Below, piece by piece: positions 10,001 to 18,267 of a stretch of 64,000 nt of DNA (within the stretch, counting starts at the first letter, position 1; the number at the start of each line of letters is the position of its first letter). The position numbers and the translations under genes are program-made. Source of the stretch: an uncultured Roseateles sp. (lineage in GTDB: Bacteria; Pseudomonadota; Gammaproteobacteria; Burkholderiales; Burkholderiaceae_C); the NCBI RefSeq assembly GCF_945956965.1, contig NZ_CAMFJS010000004.1, forward strand, positions 154,505-218,504. Direction: 5' to 3'. The notes under the pieces were generated by a model, which was not told the DNA's origin, ran no database searches, and worked only from the letters and a program-made list of their open reading frames with translations.

Positions 10001-11259
10001 ACGCTTGGAGCGCGCTGCAGCAGCGCCTGCTGGGCGCCAGTTCGGCTGGGGCGGCAGGCGTGGCGGCTGAAGGCGCCGCCACGGCCGACAGCGGCTACCT
10101 GCCCAAGCAAGCCAGCTTGCGGGTGCAGAACCTGCAAGTGGCCGGGCGCACGCTGAACAAGGTGGCGGCAGGCATTGCCAAGCTGGACGGCGAGGGCTGG
10201 CGCTTTGCGCTGGATGCCGAGCAGCTCAGCGGCGTGATCGAGCTGCGTGGTGCTCAGGCCGGCAGCCAGGCCAGCAGCCAAGTTTTCGCGCGGCTCAGCC
10301 GTTTGTCCCTGCCCAAACAGGCGGCTGATTCGGTCACGCAGCTGCTAGAAAAAGCGCCGGCTGAAAGCAAGACGGGCAGCAGCGCCCCGCCAGCGCTGGA
10401 CATCGTGGTGGAGGACTTCGAGCTGCGCGGCAAGCGCCTGGGTCGCCTGGAAGTGCAGGCCCTGGCCAGTGGCCCGCAGCGCGATTGGCGGTTGACCAAG
10501 CTGCAGCTCAAATCGCCCGATGCGGTGCTCAACGCCACCGGCCACTGGCTGGCCGAACCTAGTGCTGCGCAGCGCCGCACCCAGCTCGACTGGCAGCTCG
10601 AGATTGCCGATGCCGGCGGTGTGCTCGAGCGCATGGGTGAGGGTCAGGTCTTGCGCGGCGGCAAGGGGCAGATGGCCGGCCAGCTGGGCTGGCTGGGATC
10701 GCCCTTGTCCCCCGATTTCGCCAGCATGAACGGCCAGCTCAAGCTGACCCTGGCCTCGGGGCAGTTCCTCAATGCCGAACCGGGCGTGGGCCGCCTATTG
10801 GGCGTGCTGAGCCTGCAATCGCTGCCGCGCCGCTTTTTGCTGGACTTCCGTGATGTGTTTTCCGAGGGCTTCACCTTTGACGGTGTGAGCGGCGATGTCA
10901 GCATCGACAAGGGCGTGGCCAGCAGCAGCAATCTGCGCATGCGGGGCTTGCAAGCCACCGTGGCGGTGGAGGGCAAGGCCGATCTGGCGGCCGAGACGCA
11001 AAATCTGCGCGTGTTGGTGGTGCCCGAGGTGAGCATGGGCGGCGCCTCGCTGGCTTACGCGGCCATCAATCCGGCCATCGGCCTGGGCGCATTTCTGGCC
11101 CAGTTGATTCTGAGCCGGCCGATGGAAGCGGCCGGCACGCGGGAGTTCCACATCACCGGCAGCTGGGATGCCCCCAAGGTGGACAAAATGGAGCGCATTG
11201 CCGTTCCCGCGCCAGCCGCCGAAGCCAGTGCCCCGGCCTCGACCCCGGCCGGCAAGTGA
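7048..11259 (+). CDS. yhdP: YhdP-family AsmA-like envelope protein (TIGR02099 type)
   Basis: This is a giant envelope protein of about 1403 residues with one N-terminal membrane helix (RWALILTLFLWSLLLAAWLVL). The rest is a long beta-rich periplasmic region with the AsmA/DUF3971 character of the YhdP family, which is thought to bridge the inner and outer membranes and carry phospholipids. The C-terminal AsmA-like segment ('SLPRRFLLDFRDVFSEGFTFD') is typical. Start candidates are ATG 7048, ATG 7102 and the upstream ATG 6967; 7048 has a weak GGTGAG at long spacing. It is divergent from glnE, and the nitrilase gene starts 24 bp after the stop. The glnE-yhdP-nitrilase order is common in Burkholderiales (from memory). 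Confidence 0.92.
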   Translation: MSFLATLSAKRGHWIKKPMRLGLRLARWALILTLFLWSLLLAAWLVLHWAILPHIDDWRGALERKASAQLGVQLRIGQISVTSGGWIPAVEMRQVVLLDPQGREALRLPKVAAALSARSLLALELRFEQLLIDAPQMVVRRDAQGHIFVAGLSLSDAVQSPETADLAGAWADWLLVQHEFVILNGRVRWIDERRAAPPLELSALNLVLRNGLHQHQMRLDATPPADWGQRFSLQGKFSQPLLKRPGDFKAWSGQLYIDLPQADMRQLRQHVNLPFELSEGDGGLRAWVDIKAGLPQSVTTDIGLNRVKLRLGAQAPMLELAQVQGRLQLQRQKNELSLSAKQLGFISGDGVSWPRSDWRIALQLPAPATSRAAQIGHSEPADLADSSPFSTELSTPLGGELSAERLDLALMAQLAGSLPVGEAARQWLAEVAPQGVLSQLNARWQGPLEAPRSYRVKGQIDGLSLSAGPLQGEGEHPVGRPGLRGASLQVDANERGGKAKLSFTDGELDLPGVLPERLIALKRLSTALDWRIDSSAPGQFEQIEVKLGGLKLQTPDAKGEFNATWRSGKTNAEPRFPGHLDLSGAIERIDATRVRAYLPLAAGERTHSYLQRALRSGEARNVQFRLRGALDEFPFDKGRNGLFRISTQARDVELDYAPADPLPEGAPAPAHAWPPILHAQAELIFDRGGMQIRGGRGQILGYELNSVNGGIKDLAHARVLELDGSGRGPAGELLRYMRQTSLEDWTGAALSPSQATGPSSLKLALKLPLLDLGHNQVKGTVQLLGNELRIRPEIPLLSNARGRIEFDQNSVKLIGARAQALGGEINLEGGSVPGAANAGALAFSAQGQASAEGLRRALELGSLARLAQAASGQMGYRLAVAIQQGHADVKLSSSLQGLALNLPAPLRKEAEASLPLRFETTTNAQGQRDELRLELGNTLQALYQRDISVQPARVLRGALSVQDKLPGLPASGVLMTGTLDNLNLDAWSALQQRLLGASSAGAAGVAAEGAATADSGYLPKQASLRVQNLQVAGRTLNKVAAGIAKLDGEGWRFALDAEQLSGVIELRGAQAGSQASSQVFARLSRLSLPKQAADSVTQLLEKAPAESKTGSSAPPALDIVVEDFELRGKRLGRLEVQALASGPQRDWRLTKLQLKSPDAVLNATGHWLAEPSAAQRRTQLDWQLEIADAGGVLERMGEGQVLRGGKGQMAGQLGWLGSPLSPDFASMNGQLKLTLASGQFLNAEPGVGRLLGVLSLQSLPRRFLLDFRDVFSEGFTFDGVSGDVSIDKGVASSSNLRMRGLQATVAVEGKADLAAETQNLRVLVVPEVSMGGASLAYAAINPAIGLGAFLAQLILSRPMEAAGTREFHITGSWDAPKVDKMERIAVPAPAAEASAPASTPAGK

Positions 11260-11283
11260 ACTTTTATATCGAAGGAGTAGATG

Positions 11284-12129
11284 ATGAGCAAGACGATCAA
11301 GGTGGCGGCCATTCAGATGGTGTCCACCCCCGATGTGGCCCACAACTTGGCGCGTGCCCGCCACTGGCTGCAGGCCGCCGCCGCGCAAGGCGCGCAACTG
11401 GCCGCGCTGCCGGAATACTTCTGCCTGATGGGTTTGCAGGACAGCGACAAGCTGGGCATTGCCGAAACCTTTCAGGACGCGGCCGCGCCGATTCAGGCCA
11501 TGCTCAGCCAGACCGCGGCCGAACTCGGCCTATGGCTGATTGGCGGCACCTTGCCCGTGCATGCCGCCACGCCCGCGCGGGTGCGTAATGCCAGCTGCGT
11601 CTACGCGCCCGACGGCCAGCTGGCCGCCCGCTACGACAAGATCCATCTGTTCCGCTTCGATAACAGCAGCGAGAGCTATGACGAAGGCCTCGTGCTGGAA
11701 GCCGGCGAGCAGCCCACGACTTTTGTGGCCGACATTGGCGGCCAAGCCCTCAAAGTGGGCCTGAGCGTTTGCTACGACCTGCGCTTTCCCGAGCTGTACC
11801 GGGCCATGAGTTTTGCCGACCCCGCGCAGCCGCCTTGCGACTTGTTCGCCGTGCCGGCCGCCTTCACCTACATCACGGGTCAGGCGCATTGGGACTTGCT
11901 GTTGCGCGCGCGAGCGGTCGAAAACCAGGCCTTTGTCATCGCACCGGCTCAGGGCGGCACGCATCAAAATGGCCGCAGAACCTGGGGGCATAGCATGGTG
12001 ATCGACCCCTGGGGCGAGGTGCTGGCCTGCCTGCCCGAGGGCGAGGGCCTGGCCATGGCCACGCTGGACCTGGAGCGCCTGCGCGGCGTGCGCCAGCAAC
12101 TGCCGGCCCTGACGCACCGGCGCCTGTAG
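11284..12129 (+). CDS. Carbon-nitrogen hydrolase of the nitrilase superfamily (Nit1/deaminated-glutathione amidase-like)
   Basis: The 281-residue protein has the nitrilase Glu-Lys-Cys triad in order: Glu in 'ALPEYF' (about residue 44), Lys in 'YDKIHLF', and nucleophilic Cys in 'SVCYDLRFPELYR'. The 'HLFRFD' and 'RARAVENQAFV' segments fit the Nit1/YbeM branch, which hydrolyses deaminated glutathione as a metabolite-repair reaction. That substrate is inferred from subfamily likeness only. A ribosome-binding site GAAGGAG (11271-11277) lies 6 bp before the ATG at 11284, so 11284 is preferred over the adjacent ATG at 11281. It follows yhdP and is probably in the same operon. Confidence 0.9.
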   Translation: MSKTIKVAAIQMVSTPDVAHNLARARHWLQAAAAQGAQLAALPEYFCLMGLQDSDKLGIAETFQDAAAPIQAMLSQTAAELGLWLIGGTLPVHAATPARVRNASCVYAPDGQLAARYDKIHLFRFDNSSESYDEGLVLEAGEQPTTFVADIGGQALKVGLSVCYDLRFPELYRAMSFADPAQPPCDLFAVPAAFTYITGQAHWDLLLRARAVENQAFVIAPAQGGTHQNGRRTWGHSMVIDPWGEVLACLPEGEGLAMATLDLERLRGVRQQLPALTHRRL

Positions 12130-12161
12130 GCCTTGAAATTTCAGTGAGGAGTGACGCGGCA

Positions 12162-12719
12162 ATGCAGTTCAAAACCTGGCTTGGTGCTTTTCTGTTGGCG
12201 CTGCTGTCACTCGCCGGCTGCGGCACGCCGGCCGAAGCACCCGGCATGCGCATCACCCCGGCCGATGTGCTGCAAATGCGCTCTTGGATTCCGCCAGGCC
12301 TGAAGGGGCAGATGGTGCTGGCCCCGGTCACCGGCGGCGAACCCACCGGGCGCTTCTGGGGCTCGCGCATCAGCAACAGCATGCTGGAGCAAAGCATCGA
12401 TCAGTCGCTGCGCGCCCTGGGCCTGCTCACCAATGTGCCCGGCGGCGGCCGCTACACCTTGACGGCCAAGCTGATCGAACTGGAGCAGCCCATGGTGGCC
12501 TTGAATATGAAGGTCACCGTCACCATCGAATACAGCCTCATCGACCGCCAGGTCGAGGACAAAGTCGTCTATCAACACCGCCTTCGCACGGTGCACACGG
12601 TGAACTTCACCGAAAGCATGCTCGACATCAACGACCGCACCCGCCTCGCCAGCGAAGGCGCGGTGCGCCGCAATGTGGAAGCCATGGTGCGAGAGTTGAT
12701 GGAGATCGGTTGGAACTGA
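12162..12719 (+). CDS. Predicted outer-envelope lipoprotein, function unknown
   Basis: The 185-residue protein begins with a lipoprotein signal peptide ending in a clear lipobox (LSLAGC). The mature part is a small alpha/beta domain with a 'SRISNSMLEQSIDQSLRALG' segment and a run of predicted beta strands ('YTLTAKLIELEQP', 'KVTVTIEYSLID'), reminiscent of small lipoproteins that form SHS2- or LptE-like folds. I do not recognise the family. The ATG at 12162 has a TGAGGAG ribosome-binding site (12145-12151). It follows the nitrilase gene by 32 bp and may share its transcript. Confidence 0.75.
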   Translation: MQFKTWLGAFLLALLSLAGCGTPAEAPGMRITPADVLQMRSWIPPGLKGQMVLAPVTGGEPTGRFWGSRISNSMLEQSIDQSLRALGLLTNVPGGGRYTLTAKLIELEQPMVALNMKVTVTIEYSLIDRQVEDKVVYQHRLRTVHTVNFTESMLDINDRTRLASEGAVRRNVEAMVRELMEIGWN

Positions 12720-12824
12720 GCCGCCAAGGCCCAGCTCATTCAGCGGTCGCGGCGGCCATCAGCGTTCGAGGTCTGTTCCGCCATCCCCGGCCATTCACAC
12801 CCCCAAGTTTCAAAAAGCTCAAGC

Positions 12825-13160
12825 ATGACCAAGTCATTCAAGATTCCCGCCGAGAACATCAAGCCGCTGGCCCCCGGCCGCGGCGCCTGCGTCGCCACCG
12901 ACATGATCACGGTGCAAGGCCTGCCCGTGCGCTTCATGTACCGCGAGGCCCCGCGTGATGCGAACGACAGCGGCTGGGCTTTCTTCTCCGGCGAGGAGAC
13001 GGACGACTATGTTGATGACGCCAAGAACCTGGGTGTCTACGACGTCAACACCATTGCCAACTACGACCCCAGCATCGTGGATTACCTCGATGCCCCGGTC
13101 GGCAGCGCCTTCGAAAAGCCCGCTGGCAGCAAGAAGTTTGTGATCGCGGAAGAGGATTAA
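12825..13160 (+). CDS. DUF2185 (Imm33-like) domain protein
   Basis: This small acidic cytosolic protein of 111 residues covers a single DUF2185 domain. Typical segments are 'GACVATDMITVQGLPVRFMY' and 'DSGWAFFSGEETDDY', followed by 'GVYDVNTIANYDPSIV' and 'PVGSAFEK'. Related domains occur as immunity protein Imm33 beside polymorphic toxins, but most copies are solitary housekeeping-type proteins. No toxin gene is nearby here, so an immunity role is not supported. No function can be stated. It ends 16 bp from the convergent ubiH stop codon. Confidence 0.82.
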   Translation: MTKSFKIPAENIKPLAPGRGACVATDMITVQGLPVRFMYREAPRDANDSGWAFFSGEETDDYVDDAKNLGVYDVNTIANYDPSIVDYLDAPVGSAFEKPAGSKKFVIAEED

Positions 13161-13176
13161 GCGGGGCGCTGGCGTC

Positions 13177-14475
13177 CTAGCGCCGGCCGAACATCATGTT
13201 GCGCGCCAGGCTGCGCTTGAGCGGCGGCAGGGCTTGCAGCGCGGCCAAAGCCAGGCCGCGGGCCAAGGGCAGGCCGGGCCAGCGCCAGGCAAAGGTTTTG
13301 GCCAGGAAGTCGGTGGCGGCGATGGTGGCCCAGCGGTCCGGTGCGCGGCTCCATTCCACTTGTCTCAGCGCGGCTTGCACCAGGCTGGCTTTGTTGCTGA
13401 TGGGGTCGTTGGCGGATTTGCTGTTGGCCGCCGCGCGGCGCAGCGCCTCCACCAAGGCATAGGCATCGCGCAAGCCCAGATTGAGGCCTTGGCCGGCCAC
13501 CGGGTGCAGGGTCTGCGCGGCATTGCCGATGCGCACGGTGCAGCCATCCACCAGGGTGCGTTCGGCATTCAGGCCGAGCGCAAAACACTTCAGGGGGCTG
13601 ATGGCTTGCAGCCGGCCCACCGAGGCCGGCAAGAGGTGTTGAATCACCTGCAGGCGCTGCGCGTCGCTCAGGCCCGCCACCTCATCCTCGGCCTTGGGCA
13701 TGCACCACACCAAGGCGGCGCGCCGCTGGATTTGGCCGTTAGCAATGAGCGGGCGCAGGGGCAGCAAAGCCAATGGGCCATTGCGGGTGAAGCGCTCGTA
13801 GGCAACGCCGGCGGGGCTGTCCTCGGCCAGGGTCACGGTGCCGACCCAGGCGTTTTGTTGATAGTCGTGGGTGATGGCCTTGCGGGCTTGGTCGGAGAAC
13901 ACGCCGCCCTCGGCCACCACGGCCAGATCGAAACGCTCGGCAATGCCGGCATCCACTTCCACCCCGGCGTCAGCCAGAGGCTTGATGCCTTGCACCGGCG
14001 CACCGAAATGGCTGAACAAGCGCTGCGGTTCGCGCGCCACCCGGGCCTGCCAGGCCGCTTGCATGGGCGCCACCAGCTGGCCGTAGCTGAGCACGGCACC
14101 CAGTTGGGCCACGCCTTGCTCGGCCGCGTTGATCAGCACCTCGGGTTCTTGTGAGCGGCCGAAGACCGGGTGCTGCAGGGTCGGGGGCGCCTGGCTGACC
14201 CGCACCTGCGCAATCGCCTGCGCTTGAGTGGCATCCCAAACCCCCAGGCGCTGCAGCAACTGCACGCTGCCCAGCGAGAGCGCCAGGGTGCGCGGGTCGC
14301 CCGACACATCGCGCTCCAGCGGGCGGGCGTCGAACAGGCTGATGCGCGCTTGTGGCAGCAGTTGCGCGGCCAGCAGAGCCAGGGCCAGACCTGCCGGGCC
14401 GGCGCCGACCACGGCCAAGCTCAGCGGTGTTGAGATGGGCGACGAGTTGACAGAGGCGGGGTTGGGCTTGGGCAT
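13177..14475 (-). CDS. ubiH: UbiH/UbiF/VisC/Coq6-family FAD-dependent monooxygenase (likely ubiquinone hydroxylase UbiH)
   Basis: The protein is a flavoprotein monooxygenase of 432 residues. It has an N-terminal GxGxxG dinucleotide-binding motif ('VVGAGPAGLALALLAA', about residues 22-37), an 'RTLALSLGSVQLL' substrate-side motif, and the C-terminal FAD motif 'RIGNAAQTLHPVAGQGLNLG'. In the last motif Asn and Gln replace the usual Asp and His of GDAAH; as I recall, E. coli UbiH shows the same GNAAQ variant, which favours UbiH over UbiF or UbiI. UbiH hydroxylates the octaprenyl-phenol ring during aerobic ubiquinone synthesis at the inner membrane. The ATG at 14475 precedes the GxGxxG motif at a normal distance. 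No other ubi gene is in the window. Confidence 0.85.
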   Translation of the reverse strand: MPKPNPASVNSSPISTPLSLAVVGAGPAGLALALLAAQLLPQARISLFDARPLERDVSGDPRTLALSLGSVQLLQRLGVWDATQAQAIAQVRVSQAPPTLQHPVFGRSQEPEVLINAAEQGVAQLGAVLSYGQLVAPMQAAWQARVAREPQRLFSHFGAPVQGIKPLADAGVEVDAGIAERFDLAVVAEGGVFSDQARKAITHDYQQNAWVGTVTLAEDSPAGVAYERFTRNGPLALLPLRPLIANGQIQRRAALVWCMPKAEDEVAGLSDAQRLQVIQHLLPASVGRLQAISPLKCFALGLNAERTLVDGCTVRIGNAAQTLHPVAGQGLNLGLRDAYALVEALRRAAANSKSANDPISNKASLVQAALRQVEWSRAPDRWATIAATDFLAKTFAWRWPGLPLARGLALAALQALPPLKRSLARNMMFGRR

Positions 14476-14534
14476 GGTGCTGCTACGGCGTGCGAGTGCT
14501 GAGTGCGCGAACTATAGCGAGCTGAGCTGCCCAT

Positions 14535-14559
14535 AAAAAAGCCCTGCGTCTAGCAGGGC
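14535..14559 (-). terminator. Rho-independent terminator of the (Ala-Pro)n lipoprotein gene
   Basis: On the minus strand a perfect 7-bp stem GCCCTGC/GCAGGGC with a 5-nt loop (14541-14559) is followed immediately by six T residues (14540-14535). It lies 34 bp beyond the stop codon of the 14593-16152 gene and before the start of ubiH, so it separates the two same-strand genes. Confidence 0.85.
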
Positions 14560-14592
14560 CCCAAAGTGGCTTCGACAAGCGATTTACCAGGC

Positions 14593-16152
14593 TCAGCTGC
14601 CGCAGCTGCCCCAGGTCTTGCCCTTGTCGCTGCTGCATTCCTTGAGCTGGGTGCCATCGGCGCGGGCGCTGCTGCGGGTCCAGTTGCCGATGTCCGACTT
14701 CTCGATGGTGATGCGCAGGCCTGTGTCGTCCTCGGAGCGTTTGTACCAGCTGCTGAAGGGTGTGAGCTTCACTTCTTCGTCAAAGCGGATGCCGCTGCCC
14801 GCGATGCGCGAGATCACGCTGTTGAAGTCCAGCTGGCTACTCTTGGCTTTCAGATTGAACCAATCCTTGAGCGCGATGTGCTCGGGCTGCTGCGGGTCGA
14901 AGCGCAAATTGTTGGTGAAGCTCACCTGGCCGACGCGATAGTTGGCGTAGTACTGGCGCTGCCCGATTTCGCTCGGCAGCGCACGGCTCTCCAGCAAGCA
15001 GGCCGTCGGGTCATCCTCGCGTTTCGGGTCCTGGTAATCGACCACCAACACGTAGGTGATGCCATCCTTGACCTGCTCAATCGCCTCGTCGGTCACGCAG
15101 CGGAAGCTGCTCACATTCGTTTCGAAGTTGTAGCCGGTGCGGGTGGTCTTCAGCTTGGCCGAGCCCCAGGCTTGCTCTGTCTGACTGCGCAGGTTCAGAA
15201 CCCGCAGGGTTTTGCTCAGGTCTTCGCTCAAGACCACCGACTCGTTCTGATAGCCTGAAGGGCGCCAGACCGAGCTATTGCGGTACCAAACCCCGGCCAC
15301 ATCGCTATAGCTATTGCTGCCGCGTCCCCGGTAGACCTCGGCGCGGATGAAGCTGGCGTCGGGGTACTGGGCGTGCAGCTTTTGCTTGTAGGCATAGCCG
15401 GCTTTCAGGCCTTTGACGATGTCCTGGGCCACGGTGTAGCTCTGTGTGTCCTTGGACTTGATGAAGTCGTCATGGATGCGTGCTTCCGACAGGTTATGTC
15501 GGCGCACCAAGTCGCCCATCACGGTCTTGATTTCGTTGATCATGCCCTCGCGCAGGCTTTGGTTCTGGCGCAGCTGATCGCAGCTGCTGAGCTTGGGGTC
15601 GCTGGCGGTGAGCCGGGTGCGAACCTGGTCCCAGATGGCGGTGGTCAGGGGAGAGATATTCAGCACCTGGTCGACGCTGATGGGCTGGAACTGCGGGGCG
15701 ATGGCCATCTGGTAGGCCTCCTTGACCGGCCCGGTGTCTTCGTCCACCGCGCCCACGGGCACATCGACATAGAGCGTGGCGTAGGGCAGGCAGGCGCGCT
15801 GGGTTTCACTCAACTCCAACTGGTAGTTGCCGGTGGCCTTGGAGAGGGTGGAGGGCTCGTCGGCATCCTTGATGTGGTTGCCGTTGATGTCGAGCCAGAC
15901 GGTGGCACCGTTGACGTAGCCGTCGATGACCTTGCCGCTTTGCACAGAGGCAGGGGCGGGCGCCGGTGCTGGGGCTGGTGCTGGTGCTGGTGCTGGTGCT
16001 GGTGCTGGTGCTGGTGCTGGTGCTGGTGCTGGAGTGGGGGCCGCAGGACTGCCTCCGTCCCCGCCTCCGCCGCCGCAGCCGGCGCAAGCCAAGGCCAGTA
16101 GGCCAGAGGCACAGATTGCGGGCCAAGGCCGCAGTGCTATCGCTTTTTCCAT
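14593..16152 (-). CDS. Secreted lipoprotein-like protein with a long Ala-Pro linker
   Basis: The 519-residue protein starts with a signal peptide ending in a lipobox-like 'LACAGC' and a glycine run, then an (Ala-Pro)n stalk of about 30 residues, then a globular part. The globular part opens with 'IDGYVNGATVWLDINGN' and 'KDADEPSTLSKATGNYQL', a carboxypeptidase-regulatory/SdrD-B-like beta domain seen in surface proteins. The remainder (about residues 150-519) is not recognised. It is likely tethered to the outer membrane with the stalk holding the domain away. The ATG at 16152 has GGGAGGGAAG just upstream. It is monocistronic, with a terminator downstream. The stalk is encoded by a hexanucleotide repeat. 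Confidence 0.75.
   Translation of the reverse strand: MEKAIALRPWPAICASGLLALACAGCGGGGGDGGSPAAPTPAPAPAPAPAPAPAPAPAPAPAPAPAPASVQSGKVIDGYVNGATVWLDINGNHIKDADEPSTLSKATGNYQLELSETQRACLPYATLYVDVPVGAVDEDTGPVKEAYQMAIAPQFQPISVDQVLNISPLTTAIWDQVRTRLTASDPKLSSCDQLRQNQSLREGMINEIKTVMGDLVRRHNLSEARIHDDFIKSKDTQSYTVAQDIVKGLKAGYAYKQKLHAQYPDASFIRAEVYRGRGSNSYSDVAGVWYRNSSVWRPSGYQNESVVLSEDLSKTLRVLNLRSQTEQAWGSAKLKTTRTGYNFETNVSSFRCVTDEAIEQVKDGITYVLVVDYQDPKREDDPTACLLESRALPSEIGQRQYYANYRVGQVSFTNNLRFDPQQPEHIALKDWFNLKAKSSQLDFNSVISRIAGSGIRFDEEVKLTPFSSWYKRSEDDTGLRITIEKSDIGNWTRSSARADGTQLKECSSDKGKTWGSCGS
15965..16030. repeat. Hexanucleotide tandem repeat (GGTGCT)n inside the lipoprotein gene
   Basis: Eleven hexamer units are visible: nine perfect GGTGCT copies at 15977-16030, preceded by GGTGCT and a variant GGGGCT. 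The repeat encodes the Ala-Pro stalk on the minus strand. Because the unit is six bases, copy-number change would alter stalk length by two residues per unit without shifting the frame. Confidence 0.95.
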
Positions 16153-16218
16153 CTTCCCTCCCTCAGCATTCTTCTTGAGAAAAAGCGTGCAAGTTTAGGT
16201 AGGGCAGTGCAGGTGAGT

Positions 16219-16236
16219 ATCCGGGGTCTCCCGGAT
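16219..16236. other. Small perfect hairpin between the PhoD gene and the lipoprotein gene
   Basis: A 7-bp inverted repeat ATCCGGG/CCCGGAT surrounds a 4-nt loop. It sits 53 bp beyond the phoD stop codon and upstream of the lipoprotein start. There is no T-tract, so it is at best a weak terminator or an mRNA 3'-end structure. Confidence 0.35.
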
Positions 16237-16288
16237 GCGGCACCCTTGCAACAATCCGGCCGCAGCGTGGCGGCCGGGTCAGCTGCGA

Positions 16289-18049
16289 TTAGACGGCGGT
16301 CAGCTTGCGCTGCGCCGCGCCCGGCAGCACCTTCAGCGATTTGTCGACGCTGGCGGTATAGCTGCGGCTGGTGATGGTGCTGACATAGACCCAGTCGGCA
16401 CGGCACTCGCTGGTATTGGCCGTCAGGACCATGAAGCCGCGGCGCGAGGTGTCGCAGTACTGCAGCGGGCCGATCAGCTCGCTGAGCGCGGCGGCCAACA
16501 CGGCGGGGTTTTCCTTGGGCAGGTATTCCTCAAAGCCGGGCGAGGTGACGCTGGAGGTGGCGAACTCCACGCCGACCTGATTGCCGGCCAGGTCTTGCAG
16601 ATCATTGGCCCAGGCGTTGTGGGTGTCGCCGGACAGCACGACCAGGTTCTTGTTCAACTGGCGGGCGGTGGCCAGCACGGTTTCGCGGGCCACGGCATAG
16701 CCGTCCCAGGCATCCAGGTTGTAGGGGATGCTGGGCTGGGCCAGCACGGCCTGCTCGGCAGCGGTCAGCGTGGCGGGGGCGGTCTTGGCCTTGGTGACGA
16801 TCTCGATGTAACGCGACACCGTCACGCCGGCCGCCGGGTTGCTGGCGCCGAACAGAATCGGCGCGGGGATGTTCATGCGGCCCATCACCACTTGCTGGCC
16901 CAGCACCTGCCAGGTGGCGGTGGAGGCGGCCAGCTGGCCCTGCAGCCAGGCGGTTTGCGTCGTGCCCAGCAGCTGGCGCTTGGCGTCGGCCATATCGGCG
17001 CCGAACTTGGTGGCGTTGAAGCCGCCGGCCGTTGTGTAGTTGGCGTAGTCGAGTTGCTGGTCGCGGCCGACCAGGCGGGTGTCCAGCATATGCAGGTCCA
17101 GCAGCTTGCCGAAGCTGAAGCTGCGGTAGATCAGGGCCTGCGAGGCCTGCGGGCGGATAGGCATCCACTCGTGATACACGCGCTGGGCAATCGCCTTGCG
17201 GACTTGGTAGTCGCCTTCGGTGCCGGGCTGGTGGTTCTCGGCGCCGTTGAGCCAAGAGTCGTTGCAGACCTCATGGTCGTCCCAGACGGCGATCATGGGC
17301 ATGGCGGCGTGCAGGGCTTGCAGATCGGCGTCGCTGCGGTACTGCGCATAGCGCTGGCGGTAGTCAGCCAGGGCAATGGTTTCGCCGGCGGGCAGCACCT
17401 CACGGCCCAGGGCGGCGGCCTGCGTGCTGGCATAGCCGCCACGGCCGTATTCGTAGATGTAGTCGCCCAGGAAAACGGCGACGTCCAGCTCGGCGTTCTT
17501 GGCCGCCTCGGCATAGACGTTGAAATAGCCGGCCGGGTAGTTGGCGCAGCTGAACACGGCCAGCTTGACCTGGCTGACGTCCGCGCCGGGCAGGGTCTTG
17601 CTGCGACCCACGGCCGAGGTCTGGCCGTTGGACGTGAAGCGGTACCAGTAGCGCTGGCCGGGCTTGAGGCCGGTGGCGTCGACCTTGACGGTGTAGTCGC
17701 TGGCCGCGCTGGCGCTGGCGTCGCCGCTATTGACCACGGTCTTGAAGTCCGCGTCGCTGGCGATTTCCCAGCGCAGTGCGACATCGCTCTTGTCGGCGCT
17801 GTCTTGCGGCTGCACGCGGGTCCACAAGATGATGCGGTCGCTCAGCGGGTCGCCGCTGGCCACGCCGTGGGTGAAGGTGACCGGGGTCAGGATATTGCTG
17901 CCGCCTCCGCAGGCACTCAGGCCCACACCGGCCGACATCAAGACGGTGCCGCGCACAAAGTCGCGGCGGCCCAGGGCGGCAGCGCCGCTGTGCTTGGGCT
18001 TCAACAAGTTCTGGCCGGTGGCCAGGGAAGACAGGGCATTCTTTTTCAT
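16289..18049 (-). CDS. phoD: PhoD-family alkaline phosphatase/phosphodiesterase, Tat lipoprotein
   Basis: About 586 residues. The N-terminus has a twin-arginine motif (GRRDFVRG), a hydrophobic stretch and an 'LSAC' lipobox-like end, indicating Tat export and possible lipid anchoring. An Ig-like N-terminal PhoD domain ('FTHGVASGDP... ILWTRV') precedes the metallophosphatase domain, with 'FSCANYPAGYF', 'FLGDYIYEYG', 'WDDHEVCND' and 'LSGDTHNAW' as metal-binding segments. Family members release phosphate from monoesters or diesters in the periplasm using Ca/Fe. The ATG at 18049 is preferred over an upstream TTG. The gene is monocistronic and divergent from the aldo/keto reductase. No Pho box was found in the divergent region. 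Confidence 0.92.
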   Translation of the reverse strand: MKKNALSSLATGQNLLKPKHSGAAALGRRDFVRGTVLMSAGVGLSACGGGSNILTPVTFTHGVASGDPLSDRIILWTRVQPQDSADKSDVALRWEIASDADFKTVVNSGDASASAASDYTVKVDATGLKPGQRYWYRFTSNGQTSAVGRSKTLPGADVSQVKLAVFSCANYPAGYFNVYAEAAKNAELDVAVFLGDYIYEYGRGGYASTQAAALGREVLPAGETIALADYRQRYAQYRSDADLQALHAAMPMIAVWDDHEVCNDSWLNGAENHQPGTEGDYQVRKAIAQRVYHEWMPIRPQASQALIYRSFSFGKLLDLHMLDTRLVGRDQQLDYANYTTAGGFNATKFGADMADAKRQLLGTTQTAWLQGQLAASTATWQVLGQQVVMGRMNIPAPILFGASNPAAGVTVSRYIEIVTKAKTAPATLTAAEQAVLAQPSIPYNLDAWDGYAVARETVLATARQLNKNLVVLSGDTHNAWANDLQDLAGNQVGVEFATSSVTSPGFEEYLPKENPAVLAAALSELIGPLQYCDTSRRGFMVLTANTSECRADWVYVSTITSRSYTASVDKSLKVLPGAAQRKLTAV

Positions 18050-18267
18050 CGGGGAGCGCGAGGGCTTTTGCAAGGGTGCGTCATTCTGCGGAGCGACTGT
18101 GACAAGCCGATGGCAGCGGCCGCGCTCCAGGCCGGCCGCGGGATTTGCGCAGGTGACAGTGCGGGGGCTCAGGCTCGGTTACGCTTGTCGCTTGTCAAAT
18201 CATGAATTGGTAGACGCGCTGGCGGCATTTGTGCGGCGCGCGGCTGCCAAGCGAAGGAGCCTTTTTC

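Noticed and set aside
7957..10281. A long open frame on the minus strand opposite yhdP
   Set aside because: It is rich in Gln, Ala, His and Arg as expected for the antisense of a GC-rich gene, and the plus-strand product is a recognised YhdP protein.
12825..13160. Toxin-immunity pair suggested by the Imm33-like (DUF2185) protein
   Set aside because: No toxin, Rhs, or secretion-linked gene is adjacent; the domain is also common in solitary proteins.
16235..18205. A long plus-strand open frame opposite the PhoD gene
   Set aside because: Low-complexity Gly/Ala/Val composition with no domain; the minus-strand PhoD has Tat signal and all metal motifs.
18050..18267. Possible Pho box in front of phoD
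   Set aside because: Two TGTCAC-like sequences exist but are about 50 bp apart, not at the 11-bp spacing of a Pho box.
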